Notes: generated by a model not told the origin, from the sequence alone. A DNA stretch of 64,000 nucleotides from Kingdonia uniflora (GCA_014058105.1 JACGCM010002017.1:1054001-1118000); one strand, 5' to 3'; counted from the first letter of the stretch, positions 47,537 to 59,457 are shown. Numbers and translations are program-made.

Positions 47537-49480
47537 TTAGCGATAGTATTGCTTTAACCGCCTAGTATTCCAGGGGCTTGGTAACATGATTCCATCTTTT
47601 GTCATAAGGTAGTAGGATCCAATGCCAGTTTGTCCCACCACCAGAAACGGACCTTTCCAATTCTCTGTGAGCTTCCCCGCATTTAACTCTTTTATGTTAT
47701 TGGGGATTTTTCGGAGGACTAGGTCATCGATTTTGAATTCGCGACTCCAAACTCTTTTGTTGTATGAAATGGCTAGCATATGATTATATCGACCCAAGTT
47801 GGCAATAGCTCGAGCTCGTGTTTTATCGATCCAGTTCATGTTGTAGGCTAACTCGAACTCATTTTCTTCATCAGTGTGCTCGTGATCTTTGACGAGATGA
47901 TGATATTTTGTTGGGATGATGGCTTCTATTCCATAAGCAAGTAGGAATGGAGAACATCCTATCAATTGTCTCGGTGTCGTGCGGTAGGCCCACAATACGT
48001 GTGGCAGTTCCCTTATCTAATTTCTCTTCTTTTCTGATTTGAGTCGCTTCTTGATTTTATCCACTATGGTCTTGTTCGTGATTTCGGCCTGCCCATTTCC
48101 TTGGGGGTATTATGGATTTGATAATGAATGAATGATGTTTTGTTTGTTGAGAAATACCACTACTTTCTCTCCAACGAACTGTGGCCCGTTATCGATCCGA
48201 ATCAAGTCGGGGTAACCAAATCGTGTGATGATATGTTCTCATATAAATAAGATGACTTCTTCTTCTCGAGATCGACAGAGGGGAACTGCTTCTACCCACT
48301 TCATAAAATAATCTATTGCTACGAGTAAGAACTTTCGGTTACCCGGCGTGTTTGGGAATTCTCCCACTAGATTGAGTACCCACTTCTTGAAAGGCCAGAA
48401 TACTTTACTGGCATAGAGCTCGAGTGCAGGTGCTCATATCTTGTTACCATGTTGTTGACATGCGTCGCATTTGCGTAAGTACTCTTATGCATGTTTTCTT
48501 ATTCCTGGCCAGAATACTCCTTGTGTAATTGCTCTATTTGCAAGAGATCGACCTGCGGTATAGGATCTACAAGTCCCCTTATGTAAATCTTTTAACATTC
48601 CATCAACTTCTTTTTTTGAGAGGTACTTGAGGTATGGTCCTGTGATCAATCTTCTATGTAAGCTATCTTTCTGAACTGTGTAGCGCTTTGAGTTTTCAAT
48701 CAACTGTCGGCGCTCTTTTGATCTTCTGGAAGTGGCCTATTACACCCATTCTCTAAGCTGATATATGAGAGGAAAAGCTTCCTCCAATCATCGTCCTCCT
48801 CTTTATCACCCTCAGTGTTGATTGCGTATACCGTTGGGAGATCAATGCTGGGGGTTTAAAATCATTTTGATTTTAAGGTACCTTACTTCTGTACCTTAGA
48901 CCCCAGCTAGGTAAGCCAATGAATCGGTGTGTCGGTTCTCTCTACGAGGTAAATAATCGAGAGTAGCTTTTTCGAATTTGCTCATCCTGTCAACAACTAG
49001 GGCTACATAGTCAACCATTTTGCCATTCTTCTTGTATCACTCAGAGTGGTGATAGACTATTAGCAAAGAGTCTGTATAGACTGATAGTTTAGGAACTCTA
49101 ATCTCCAATGCCATGTTTAAACCATGAATTAATGCTTCGTACTCTGTGACGTTGTTCAATGCTTCAAAGTTTAATTGGATGGACTTCTCGATTTCGTCAT
49201 TTGAGGGTGTAGTCAGTAGAATTCTAATTTTTGACCCTGCAGATCTTGCTGATCCATTGGTAAGAAGTCCCCAACCCTTCTGTGTGACCCACTCAGCTCG
49301 CTCTTCGAAAGGCTTTAACGGTGGGTTGACTTCGACTTCCTCTGTTAGATCTGGATCATGCTCTTCCCAATCTGCTCTACTGGGAAGTCTACTAAAAAAT
49401 CAATGACTGCTTGACCTTTCTCTGAAGTTCTCTGCTTGAATTTGATATCGTGCTCCCCTAAGCTTACAGACCATTATTCC
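47537..49480 (-). pseudogene. Gypsy RNase H and integrase, broken
   Basis: About 49440-48880: the RT-RNase H connection (KGQAVIDFLVDFP), then an RNase H with WGLLTNGSA, NVTEYEALIHGL and VYTDSLL, where the first catalytic Asp reads Asn (TNGS for VDGS). 48703-48420: integrase zinc finger (HKGTCRSYTAGRSLANRA, CDACQQHGNK) with a stop. 48380-48050: integrase core with DYF.KWVEAVPL, DNGPQFV and the ENK-like GNGQAEITNKT. 47995-47537: open frame with the integrase C-terminus (RTTPRQLIGCSPFLLAYG, WKGPFLVV). Confidence 0.85.
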
Positions 49481-49779
49481 ACTCTGCGTGATTTCCCTTT
49501 TTAGAAAGAACTTTTTGAAGTGGGTAGTTTGTCATGACTTTGACTGAATAGCTTCTCGAATGAATATGATATCGATCAATTTATCAATTTCTCTGTTAGC
49601 CTCATCTTTAAAATGAGGTGAGAGCCTCCTCTATTTCTATTTTATTAATGTAACTTTATCTTTAAGACTAATCTTCCTGTTCCAAATAAATTGAAGCTTA
49701 TGATATGTGTGGATCATTATGCTGATGTCTGGAAGCTCCTCTGTTAATGGCTCCTCGAGGTCCTAAATTATCTCGTGTT

Positions 49780-50090
49780 GAAACTCCAGAGTTTGTCGGT
49801 ATTTGATCACGTTCCCTAGGAGGTTAAACATGTTGATTGTCCTGCAGTGCTTACAAGGTAGTCTGCATCGTTGTCATCTATTCTTCATGTCTTTTGAACT
49901 CTGTTAATCGAGCTCGACACTCATCTTCAAGTTCTTGTTAGTGAAGCTCTCGTTCATGTAGCAATTGACGTTCGAGCTCATTTCATTTCTCTGTTTCGAC
50001 GTTGAGGTTCGCCCTTAATTCTGCGAGTTGATCAGGCTCGATGGAGATTTCATGCTAAACTTTTGTGGCTGGTCGCTTAAAAGTCACCAT
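49780..50090 (-). pseudogene. Gypsy gag N-terminal fragment
   Basis: Starts MVTFKRPATKV and is then interrupted by several stops. Continuing, it reads as a charged coiled-coil (LAELRANLNVETEK, ELEDECRARLTEFKRHEE). It sits at the right distance from the primer-binding region at 50143-50167 to be the element's gag. Confidence 0.5.
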
Positions 50091-50911
50091 GATTAAAAAT
50101 TGATCGTTAAGTAATTGTCTGCCTTAGGATTTCATGGAAATGCCTTTTTTCTCACAGACGATGCCAAATGGAACAATCAGTAGCATTGAACTCCTGATTT
50201 CCACTCTTCGCAGGATTGTAGCAGAGTTTGGTCTCTAATGATTTTTTCATGGCAACTACTATTTTAAAACAAATGGATTATCGTCTCAAAATCTCGCCTT
50301 AAATCGAGTTAAGAAGTATAAACCCAAAATCAGTTTGATATAATTGGTATTGGATAGTACTTTTAAGATTCACGTTCATCTTACTTCCTTAAAACTCTAA
50401 ATTTCCAGCTTTCTTTCTAATGAAATTCAAAACTTATTCATGTTCACCTTCGAATTCAATCCAAATATGACCTGGATCTATGTTGTTAGGACACATACAT
50501 ACACTTTCAATCCAGTATTAACATGGCTCTAATATTTAGAGCATATATACAATGCCTTTTGGCAAAAACTCGAAACTCGAGTTTAGTACACACAAAAAAA
50601 ACCCTCAAATTTTATCTAACATTTCCTTTAGCTCCCAACTTAAGTTGAAGGCATGGTTTAAAATGCCAGGGCTTTTTCAAAATACCGCCCGGTAAACTGA
50701 GAAAAAAAATGACTTTGAATTTTCATGATATTACAAGTAGCTTTATATACCCTTAAATATGGTAATAAACCACCAAAATATCAGAGATTTACCTAATTTA
50801 TCGGTAAAACCCGTAAATGTATATCGGCATTTTGGGATTTTTGATGATATCGTGGTTTTTCCTTTTAAACCATGGTTACAAACATTTGGCTTGTTGATGT
50901 AATTCGGTTGT

Positions 50912-51871
50912 TCTCAAACTTGGAACACGTTTGGCCTTATACATAAAAAATGGAGGAATAGGCTTGGACATAAGAGACTCGACAAGCTTGTAAGGGTGCA
51001 CTACAACCTGCGCCTAATGGAGAAATATTTAGAAACACCCAGTTCCACAAATGAGCCTATTTATTTGTTCAATATCTTTATAGTTCACGGTGAAGAAAAT
51101 CCTGACCTTATGTATAAATGGATCAGAGAGAATATTTTAGAAGTGCACGGTGTTATGGATACACCAGAAGGTAGACCAGATCCATACATTGTTAATGATA
51201 TGGGTGCTGAGCCAATGGTTTTGGAACGAGCGCCTATTGCAGAGAATGAACACGATCCTATTTTATGTACCCAAACGCGTTCTGTAGTTGATGTCGATCT
51301 TGATCCAACTCAAGAACCAAATGATACTGTAGGTGATGATAGGCATGATGACGATGACGATAACGATGATGGTGGTACAGGAGGATCCTATAATATTGGT
51401 AATCCAAGTTGTGACTCGGGTAACACTAGTCTGGGTAATATCGTTGAAAGGGGTTACCCGTTAAGTCATGGGGGTTACCCGTCAAGCCAAGGGGGTTACG
51501 TACCGTTTACCGAAGAGACTGACTTTGACCATGCAACTCAAGACTCCAATCACAGTTCTCGTCAAAGATCAACTAATTGGGGAAATCCACGAGGTCGAAC
51601 GGGAAGGTCACAAAGATGATTTATGTCAGGTTCATCTCACGGGAGTTATGATACAGGTTCTCTTTCATCGCACTTTGATGACATGAGTATGGCAAACATA
51701 AGTGTTGGCTATTACCCACATCTGTCCACTTTTGATGCTAAGCAAAACGACCCATCCGAGGTCTTTTTGATAATGCAAATCAGTACCTTGATGCATCGTC
51801 TTATGGGTATGGACATGGTCAGGGAGAATCATCACAGTTTTCGAGACAACATTACACGAACAAGCGTATAG
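50912..51871 (+). pseudogene. hAT transposase C-terminal fragment
   Basis: In one frame from 50912: SQTWNTFGLIHKKWRNRLGH, then KRLDKLVRVHYNLRLMEKYL. This is the end of the hAT dimerisation domain in a large plant hAT family. It continues as the variable, Asp-rich and Gly/Tyr-rich tail (DDDDDNDDGGTGG, SHGGYPSSQGGY) to a stop at 51619, with the rest of the tail in shifted frames to about 51871. The N-terminal zinc finger and catalytic core are absent, so it is a stranded transposon end. Confidence 0.7.
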
Positions 51872-52627
51872 GAGTAATAACTGTAAGTGGTTGCCCACCC
51901 TTGAGGATTATGCGGTACTTAATCCAACAAGAGTACGAGAACCACATAAGAAACTGAGACCTTTTATTTCAAACATTTGACGTGGGAGGAATATTGCTAG
52001 AATGTTTCTTACGCCAACTCACAATCAGAAAATAATGATTTTGAGGAACCGCGTCACTCATATATGTATTAGACTACTACATATCTGTAACTTTATGAGA
52101 CAATTCCTAAATACTACTAGGCAGAGGTCAACAAGCCAAAATAGTTTGGCATTTTAATCCTTGGTTGAAGGTGAGGTGAACAAATTTAACGATCACTAAT
52201 TAATCTCATCAAACGCATAACCGTTAGGAGCTTGATCGCAAACTGGGGTTAGGTAAGCAGGATCCATGAGCAGGATATATAATATAAATAAATGAGGTAA
52301 GAAGAATTTATCTCCTTCTTTTGTTGTCGTGTTTCGTCGCTGGTTTTGTTTCCTACAATTTTAAACGAAAAATAAATGTTTATAAACGGACTAAATCATC
52401 CATATGCCAACTATTGTGGATGCTCTAAGACTTGTTCATCAAGCATTTATGTTTGGGCCTCACATTTTCAAAATCCTAATGCCCTATTCAACCTTACCAT
52501 ACTATATTTATTTTAAATTATCTTATAGACCTTGCCCTAAATATATTGGTAATAATTTGGTATGGATAGATATTTTTCATACTAGTAAGTTGTGAGGTTG
52601 AGAGCAAGAAAGTGAGAAAGAAAAAAA
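51872..52627. other. Upstream region of CSLG-B
   Basis: AT-rich, no exon seen. The purine-rich leader (GAGAGCAAGAAAGTGAGAAAG) just before the CSLG-B start looks like a plant 5' UTR. A clear TATA box could not be assigned. Confidence 0.4.
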
Positions 52628-55600
52628 ATGGTGAAGGTAGGAGAGACTAATATGAGCAAAAACAACCCTTACCCTTTCCCTCTCAATACTAAGGAGCTCC
52701 AAAAAGGCGTCTATATCGTGCGTGTGCAGATACTGGTTTGCGCGTGTGCAATCATCGCCTTACTCTATCACCATATTCTCCATCTCCTCTTTCACCCAAT
52801 GAGTCTACCATCTTTCATTCTTTCATTAACTCTATTTATCTCTCATGTAACTCTCACCTTCTTATGGGTCACCACACAAACCTTTCGTTGGTGTCCAATT
52901 AAACGTAAAGTGTATCTCGAAAACCTAAGCCTTGTGACGAACGGTGAGGACGGTCTTCCTGGATTAGATGTGTTCATTTGCACTGCTGACCCTTATAAGG
53001 AACCTCCAATTAATACTGCAAATACGGCTTTATCAGTGTTGGCATTTGATTATCCCACACGAAAATTGTCCGTATATGTTTCCGATGATGGTGGGTCTAA
53101 ATTTACGCTGTTTGCACTGTTTGAAGCGTCCAAGTTTGCTAAGCATTGGTTGCCATTTTGTAAGGAGTATGGGATTAGAACGAGATGTCCTGAGGCTTTT
53201 TTTAAGGATGAAAATGAGTATAGTTGCTCTAAAGAAGAGTGGGAGCACATGAAGGTAACTAATGTCTTTCTCTACTATTTCTCTCCAAATATCCTAGATA
53301 TCTCTCTTCGCTCATTAGATATCTTACATCTTATCTGATGTCATCGCACTACAAAACATTATAATAAACTAAGGGTTTGAATACACATGGGCCCAAGTTC
53401 TTGCAATATACGACAATAACGAAAGATACACATGAGCACAGTAACCGATCTTTTACCAAAAAGACAGGAAATTAAGAATGGTCGACCAGGTCATATACGA
53501 CTTGAAATTGTGGATTATATGTCATGGTGGATAAACTAAATGTTTTAACACATGAATTTAGTTGAGCAACTTGTTATTTCCTCAATGTCATTATTTTTTG
53601 GATTGTGTTGTAGATATTACATGAGAAGATGAAATCAAGGGTAGAAACTGTAATGAGAAAAGGATATGTTGATAATGATATGATCGAAAATAAAGAAGAA
53701 GGCCAAGCTTTTGATAAATGGACGGATGGATTCAGTCACAAAGATCATCACACTATAATCCAGGTTTCTAATATTTTTCTCTGCTTTCCACCAAGTTTAT
53801 AAATTGATACTACAAACTTGTCAAGCGAATTAGCCTTGAAATAAAGGTAAAACTACACTGAAATAACTAAATTAGTTAAGACGATGGTTTGTAAACTCTA
53901 TTGAGTTTCTTTTCTAAATTTTTTACTATTTCTTTCACTGTAAATACTAATGTTTGTCACCCTACACAACTTATTACATTAAATTTTTGTGTGTTTCCAT
54001 AGAGTATTAGATATGAAGTTTTCATAAATCAACGAGAAATAGAACATAAATAAAGAATCAGCAGTAGACATTGTCTCGGTTAGAATTTTCCGGTATGCCA
54101 CCACACTTGAAATTGTAAATCAGTTGACGAATTAGTTTAGTTTCTTTGAATGTCTTAAGAGTCTCATGCATGATACCTCTCTTCTCATGTCACCTACACA
54201 ATACAATAATCGAGTAGTTCTGAAGATATGTAGTTGCGGATTTTCGGCAGTGAAAAATCATGTTAATTGAGCTTCCTAAGAGAATTCATGCATTCAAGAT
54301 ATGCTTGTCATGTTAACGTTAGTTGATCAAAATGTCCCACTGAATGGGATTCACGGTACCCTATCCTGATTTGAGATTTTAGGATTTGCTTGGTCAACAA
54401 ACGCTCGACTTTAGTCTAATGCTCGGAATGTAATATTGTCCAGGCTTTATGATTTATCATGGGAATCAACTTGAACGTGTTATTTAATGTGAATGTGGTA
54501 TTATCGTGTTCGCAGGTGCTCTTACAAAGCGATGAAAATGTCGATGTTTCAGGCCAGTTTCTTCCCAATCTCATATATGTATCACGAGAAAAAAGAAATA
54601 CTTTTCACCACAATTTCAAGGCAGGCGCTCTCAATGTACTAGTAAGTCATCTTGTTAACGATGTCTATAGCAACCTCAACAGTAACATTTGCAATATATC
54701 TAACTTAGCATTTTTGTGTTACTCGATGAAGTTACGTGTATCTACATTAATGACGAATGCCCCTATTGTGCTAACCCTAGACTGTGACATGCATTCCAAC
54801 GACCCGCAAACACCTCAACGAGCATTATGTCATCTTCTAGAACCCATTGAGGGTCCTAAGATAGCATTTGTTCAGTTTCCGCAACGTTACAAAGGTATCA
54901 ACGAGTCTGATATCTATAACAGCGAATTGAAGAGGCCATTCAGGATATATGCCGCAGGACTTGACGGGCTTGGTGTGGTGAACTATTGTGGAACAGGCTC
55001 GTTTCTACGTAGAAAAGCATTGTACAGTGGCCTATCAGAACCTGATGCAAATGGGCTCCTAGCCACTAATCATATACCGTTGAACTCAAGATTCGCCTTA
55101 GAAGCCGCTCATGAAGTTGCATCGTGCATGTATGAGCAAGGCACAAATTGGGGACATACGGTAAGAACTCTATTTTTATTTTTGGCTCCGAATAATATAT
55201 TTACCTCACTATGAACATTTTTGTCACCAATGTATGTGTAGATGGGGCTTAGATATGGCTCACTAGTTGAGGACTTTTTCACCGGTTATCGTCTGCAATG
55301 TGAAGGATGGAGTTCGGTGCTCTGCGATCCTTTAACTCCAGCTTTTCTTGGAGACATTCCTATTACCTTGAACGACTCGTTAGTACAAAATCGACGATGG
55401 GCGGTAGGGCTTTTTGAGGTTGGTTGTTCCAAATACTGCCCTCTCATCTTTGGTACAAAAAAGAGATCTCTGCTTATGGGTTTGGGATATAGTTTCTTCG
55501 CCTTTTGGGCCTTGTGGTCTATCCCTACTCTCATATATGGTTTTGTTCCGCAACTTGGTCTTTTATACGACATTTGCTTGTTTCCGAAGGTATGTCTCTC

Positions 55601-56440
55601 TCACTAGTTAAATATTTAGTTCAAATATTTTTTGCACCTATGTATTTCATAACAAAATTCGAGAAAGGTTGTCGTATAATACTCCAAATATCACTAGATA
55701 AATATTTAGTTTGTTCTGATATTACAAAAATGGCCAGATATCTTTAAGTTACGCCATACTCTGGATATTTGAGGATTATTGGGCTATTTGCATTAGATAG
55801 CGTAACCTAATGTCTTAAAAATATCGTCAAAGTTTTGGATATATTGGTGTTTGCAAGTGATGATATATACGCCTTATATTTTACGCAGGTGCATGATGGT
55901 TGGTTTTATCTCTATTGCTACCTTTTCCTAGCATCCTATATTCAAGATTACATCGAAATCAATTTATACGGGAGAACGACATTGAAAAAATGGTGGAACG
56001 AGCAAAGAATATGGATTATAAGAAGCGCGTCATCATCCTTCTTTGCACTCCTCGATTTCTCTTGCAAACAAATTGGGCTACAAGTTCTCGAGTTCAACCT
56101 TACTAGTAAACTAAATGATAGCGAGCAACAGAAGCGATATGATCAAGAAATGTTTGATTTTGGGGTGGAGACACCATTGTTTGTCTTGTTATCTATGATT
56201 GCGATACTTAATTTGGTCTCGTTTACTTGGGGGTTTATGAAAGTAATGAGAGATGGGAACATTGCGGAGATGTTTACGCAGTTGTTCATATGTGGTTTTG
56301 TGGTGGTAAATGCTTTGCCTATATATGAAGCCATGGTGTTGAGAAGGGATGGAGGGAGAATGCCTATAAGGGTTACATTAGTCTCAATATTTCTAACATG
56401 GGTTCTGTATTATGCAACTGGTTTTGCTCTCAAGGGCTGA
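52628..56440 (+). CDS. CSLG: CSLG-B: cellulose synthase-like protein G
   Basis: Exons: 52628-53254, 53614-53763, 54516-54641, 54732-55160, 55242-55589, 55889-56440; 743 residues, every junction phase 0 and at the same protein positions as CSLG-A (exons 2, 3 and 5 have identical lengths: 150, 126, 348). Motifs: CTADPYKEPP, VSDDGGS, LTLDCDMHSND, VEDFFTGYRL and QNRRW. Hydrophobic helices flank the core at both ends. The sequence is well diverged from CSLG-A in exon 1 and in the last exon, so this is an old duplicate, not a recent copy. It faces away from CSLG-A, 40 kb apart. Likely a membrane-bound glycosyltransferase of the CSLG type; triterpenoid glucuronidation is possible but not shown by sequence. 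Confidence 0.92.
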
Positions 56441-56622
56441 AGGACTAGAGCAAAGACTAGGTTATTTGATGTGTTTACAATTATGGTGTTATTATGTATT
56501 ACTTTACTCGGAGGAAAATTCCACTAATTAAAAGTGGACCTTACAAGGCACAATCCTATTTGCACTTGGTTTTCTTTTATGTCATAAGATATCCTACTTG
56601 TAAAACAAGTTCAAGTTATCAT

Positions 56623-56649
56623 AGTAGGAGTAGTAGGAGTAGTAGGAGT
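56623..56649 (+). repeat. Three tandem copies of AGTAGGAGT
   Basis: A perfect 9-bp repeat, three units, about 40 bp upstream of the TATA box of the proline-rich gene. Confidence 0.85.
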
Positions 56650-56689
56650 TCAACTCCTAATCTGAAAAGAAATATGTCTAAAACTCCTC

Positions 56690-56697
56690 TATATAAA
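56690..56697 (+). promoter_or_regulatory. TATA box of the proline-rich ECA1-like gene
   Basis: TATATAAA about 67 bp upstream of the ATG at 56764, a normal distance for a plant gene with a short leader. Confidence 0.6.
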
Positions 56698-56763
56698 CAA
56701 AGGCAACGTTTGTTTAAACCATCACTTATCAGAGTTTTGAGTTTGTGTTGAGTCTCAAGAGCT

Positions 56764-57919
56764 ATGAAGAAAGTTATAATGATTTTGCTCTTGCTTTCCT
56801 GCGTTTCACTCGGCGGCCTCGAAGCTCGTTCAACATCTCAATGGTACGATCAAGCAGGTATACCTTGGTATCTTCATTATCCTTGGTTAAGACCATCACC
56901 TCCATTAGCCCCTCCCTCTCCAGTGTCCGATCAAGTAGGTATACCTTGGTATCTCCATTATCCTTGGTTAAGACCATCACCTCCATTAGCCCCTCCCTCT
57001 CCAGCCCGCCATTCTTTGGTTCCTCCTTCTGAGCTTCTTCCTTTGCCTCCTCCCAGGAACAATAACTTCTTGCCTACACCTCCACCTCCACCCCACTCTT
57101 CTTTAAGTCCTCCTCCTACTCCCAAGTTCCGTGTGCATCCTCCTCCCACTCCAAAGGTCCTTATGCCTCCAGCCCACCTTTCTTTGTCTCCACCGCGTCC
57201 TCTTCCAATACTTCCTCCTCTTGTGCCTCCTTATCCAAGGCTTCCGATAGGTATACCTTGGTATCTTCATTATCCTTGGTTAAGACCATCACCTCTATTA
57301 GCCCCTCCCTCTCCAGCCCGCCATTCTTTGGTTCCTCCTTCTGAGCTTCTTCCTTTGCCTCCTCCCAGGAACAAGAACTTCTTGCCTACACCTCCACCTC
57401 CACCTCCACCCCACTCTTCTTTAAGTCCTCCTCCTACTCCCAAGTTCCATGTGCATCCTCCTCCCACTCCAAAGGTCCTTATGCCTCCAGCCCACCCTTC
57501 TTTGCTTCCTCGTCCCACTCCCAGGATGCGTGTGCCTCCGCTTCCAGCCCGCCCTTCTTTGTCTCCACCTCGTCCTCTGGCTTCCGACTTTACCGATTAC
57601 ACCTCCGTCAAAAGAACCATCTCCTCCCTCATCCCCATCACCACCGCCTCCGGTCGAGTACGGTATTCCAGAGCTATTGCCTCCATATATTGAGCAATGT
57701 TGGTTGACCCTTCACAGTGCACAATCATCAGCATGTATACCCCAGTTTATTGGACCGGTTTATGGAGGTCAAATCAGTATTAGTTCTCCGTGTTGTGCCG
57801 CGTTCAACAATCTTAGTAGTTTTTGTAGATCGCAGATGTTTGAGCTCCTTGCTGGCGATTCAAATCTTTCGGATGCATTTAAACATTATTGTGGTGCTCA
57901 TAGCGGTAGCGGAACATAA
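56764..57919 (+). CDS. Secreted proline-rich protein with ECA1/prolamin-like domain (frameshifted)
   Basis: Begins with a signal peptide (MKKVIMILLLLSCVSLGG). The middle is low-complexity Pro-rich with three copies of GIPWYLHYPWLRPSP (56857, 56938, 57250); the last two head a duplicated ~250-bp block. Near 57578-57580 the frame shifts by one base. In the new frame the Pro-rich region continues (PPSKEPSPPSSPSPPPP) and leads into a six-cysteine module: QCW, SAC, SPCC, SFC and HYC, ending at TAA 57919. This cysteine spacing is that of the prolamin-like/ECA1 gametogenesis-related family, small secreted proteins often made in female gametophytes. The shift could be a sequencing error, a real disabling insertion, or sit inside an unseen small intron. 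Confidence 0.75.
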
Positions 57920-57960
57920 ACTGGGTGATGCTTGATTAGTTAATTATTCTTCTGCTTTCT

Positions 57961-58089
57961 TGGTAAATCTAGTTTAGTGATATGTAGTAGTCTTAAATTT
58001 GTAATTTGTAATTTGATATTAATAAAGATTAAAGTTTCTTTTTATTATCTCGACTTTTTTGGTAAATCTAGTTTAGTGATATGTAGTAG
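57961..58089 (+). repeat. 30-bp direct repeat in the 3' flank
   Basis: TGGTAAATCTAGTTTAGTGA plus ten more bases occurs at 57961-57990 and again at 58060-58089. An AATAAAG polyadenylation-like signal at 58021-58027 lies between them, so the 3' end of the proline-rich gene may have been duplicated. Confidence 0.8.
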
Positions 58090-58995
58090 TAATAATCTTC
58101 TTTGTAACTGGATAAATCGAAAAACTAGTATACGGACATCATATTTATGCTCTGCTAGCACAAACCAAAATAATATGATATATCTTCAAAATATCATTAG
58201 CTGGTGTAGACTGTAGATGCCCCAAGAATATAAGAGTAAACGGAAACAATGCAAAGAAAGGTGTAATATTGTATCCCAGTTTCTCATGGTGTCCTTAGAG
58301 TTGTAGATTGAGGATCCTTAGTTGAAACAACTCCAAGGTTTGTCCACAGCAATACTTGTAACAGAGTTTTGGGTTTTTACAACTGAGTTTCAACAATGGT
58401 TAGTAAGGGACTTGTTTCGACCTATCACTACTTACATACATAAACTGAGCTTAATTTTACTCGAAACTTTGCACGTTTATTTCATCTTGCCTGAAAGGAT
58501 TATATAGCCCACGAAGGCCAAGTCCATTTTAAGGGCTTTCTCAGTTCTTAAACTTTTTTGTACAGATGGGCTAGCAACGAGTTCACCAACTGAGAATATC
58601 TTCAACAGCAATAGAGAAGCCGGACGAGTCCCGTAGAACGCAAAATTTAATCTTTAGTATTTGATTATCTCGATAGATTGAATTTGAATCTGTACATATA
58701 CTGTTATTAGGTATCTTCTATTATACATTAGGCAACAGTGTTTTTCGTATATACATAATCGCCAATCGCCAGATGTATTTAACTCTTGATCGAACAAAGG
58801 GTAATTTAGACTAATTGCTAAATAATTCTATCATCCCGACTTTTTTCTCACTCGCGATACTCTCTTTCTATCTCTCTCAAATCGAAAACCAAAATCGATT
58901 TCCCCCAAATCGAATGCATTCTCCAATTCTAGGGTTTCGATCATCTCTCAATACTTCAATTATCAAAACCTATATTGTAAATTAGAGTTTCCAGC
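58090..58995. other. Gene-free stretch before the H2A-like gene
   Basis: No coding signal. The last ~150 bp is a CT-rich leader with TCTCTCAAATCGAAAACC, typical of a plant 5' UTR, preceding the short H2A-like gene. Confidence 0.4.
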
Positions 58996-59331
58996 ATGAG
59001 TGACGATCTAATGGAGAAGGTGAGCGCTTAATTGTAACCCCATTTTGCTTAATTTTAGTTCTGATTTGATTGCTTTTGTGAGTTTTTTCAGGTGTTAGAG
59101 TTGGCTGGGAATGCAGCGAGGGACAACAAGAAGAGCAGAATTGTTCCAAGGCACCTTCTGTTGGCGATTCGCAACGATGAGGAGCTAGGAAAGCTGTTGA
59201 ATGGTGTTACAATTGCTCATGGTGGAGTTCTCCCCAACATTCACTCTGTTCTCTTGCCAAAGAAGTCTGAAATGGTAGGATCGGATGAAGCCAAGTCCAC
59301 GTCGAGGGCAACAAAATCGCCTAATGCGTAG
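58996..59331 (+). CDS. Half histone H2A with a foreign first exon
   Basis: Exon 1 58996-59019 encodes only [15 protein letters not shown]...TTTTTTCAG intron joins it in frame to exon 2 59092-59331, which is the second half of plant H2[22 protein letters not shown], then [18 protein letters not shown] and the LLPKK-like end, with a diverged tail. Total 87 residues against about 130-150 normally. The intron is at the place where plant H2A genes have theirs, so exon 2 was acquired with its own acceptor and the normal first exon (alphaN, alpha1, most of alpha2) is gone. Without the full histone fold it should not form a normal H2A-H2B dimer; either a pseudogene or a new chimeric gene. Confidence 0.55.
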
Positions 59332-59457
59332 TTTTGATAATCTGAAAAACCTCTTTGGTTTTATTAGATGTATGTATGGTTGGTATGCATTTGGGTTTGA
59401 TTGTCTAGATTCATTTTCTCTCTCTTTACTTGCTGTTTTGATTGTGCTTCTATCGAG

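Larger units (their letters stand above)
47537..50167 (-). mobile_element. Ty3/Gypsy retrotransposon, internally deleted
   Basis: In minus-strand order: TTTGGCATCGTCTGTGAGAA at about 50167, the typical start of the Gypsy internal region just after a 5' LTR; gag start at ATG 50090; then, after some 300-600 bp, an RNase H piece, integrase zinc finger and core, and the integrase C-terminus ending at 47537. Most of gag, the protease and the reverse transcriptase are missing, and the remaining frames are full of stops. LTRs should flank it but could not be delimited. Confidence 0.75.

Noticed and set aside
47100..50600. Matching LTR pair for the Gypsy element
   Set aside because: I compared both flanks by eye and found no convincing repeat; boundaries left undefined.
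56774..57518. Glycine-rich minus-strand open frames
   Set aside because: Antisense of the proline-rich repeats (CCN read backwards gives GGN = Gly).
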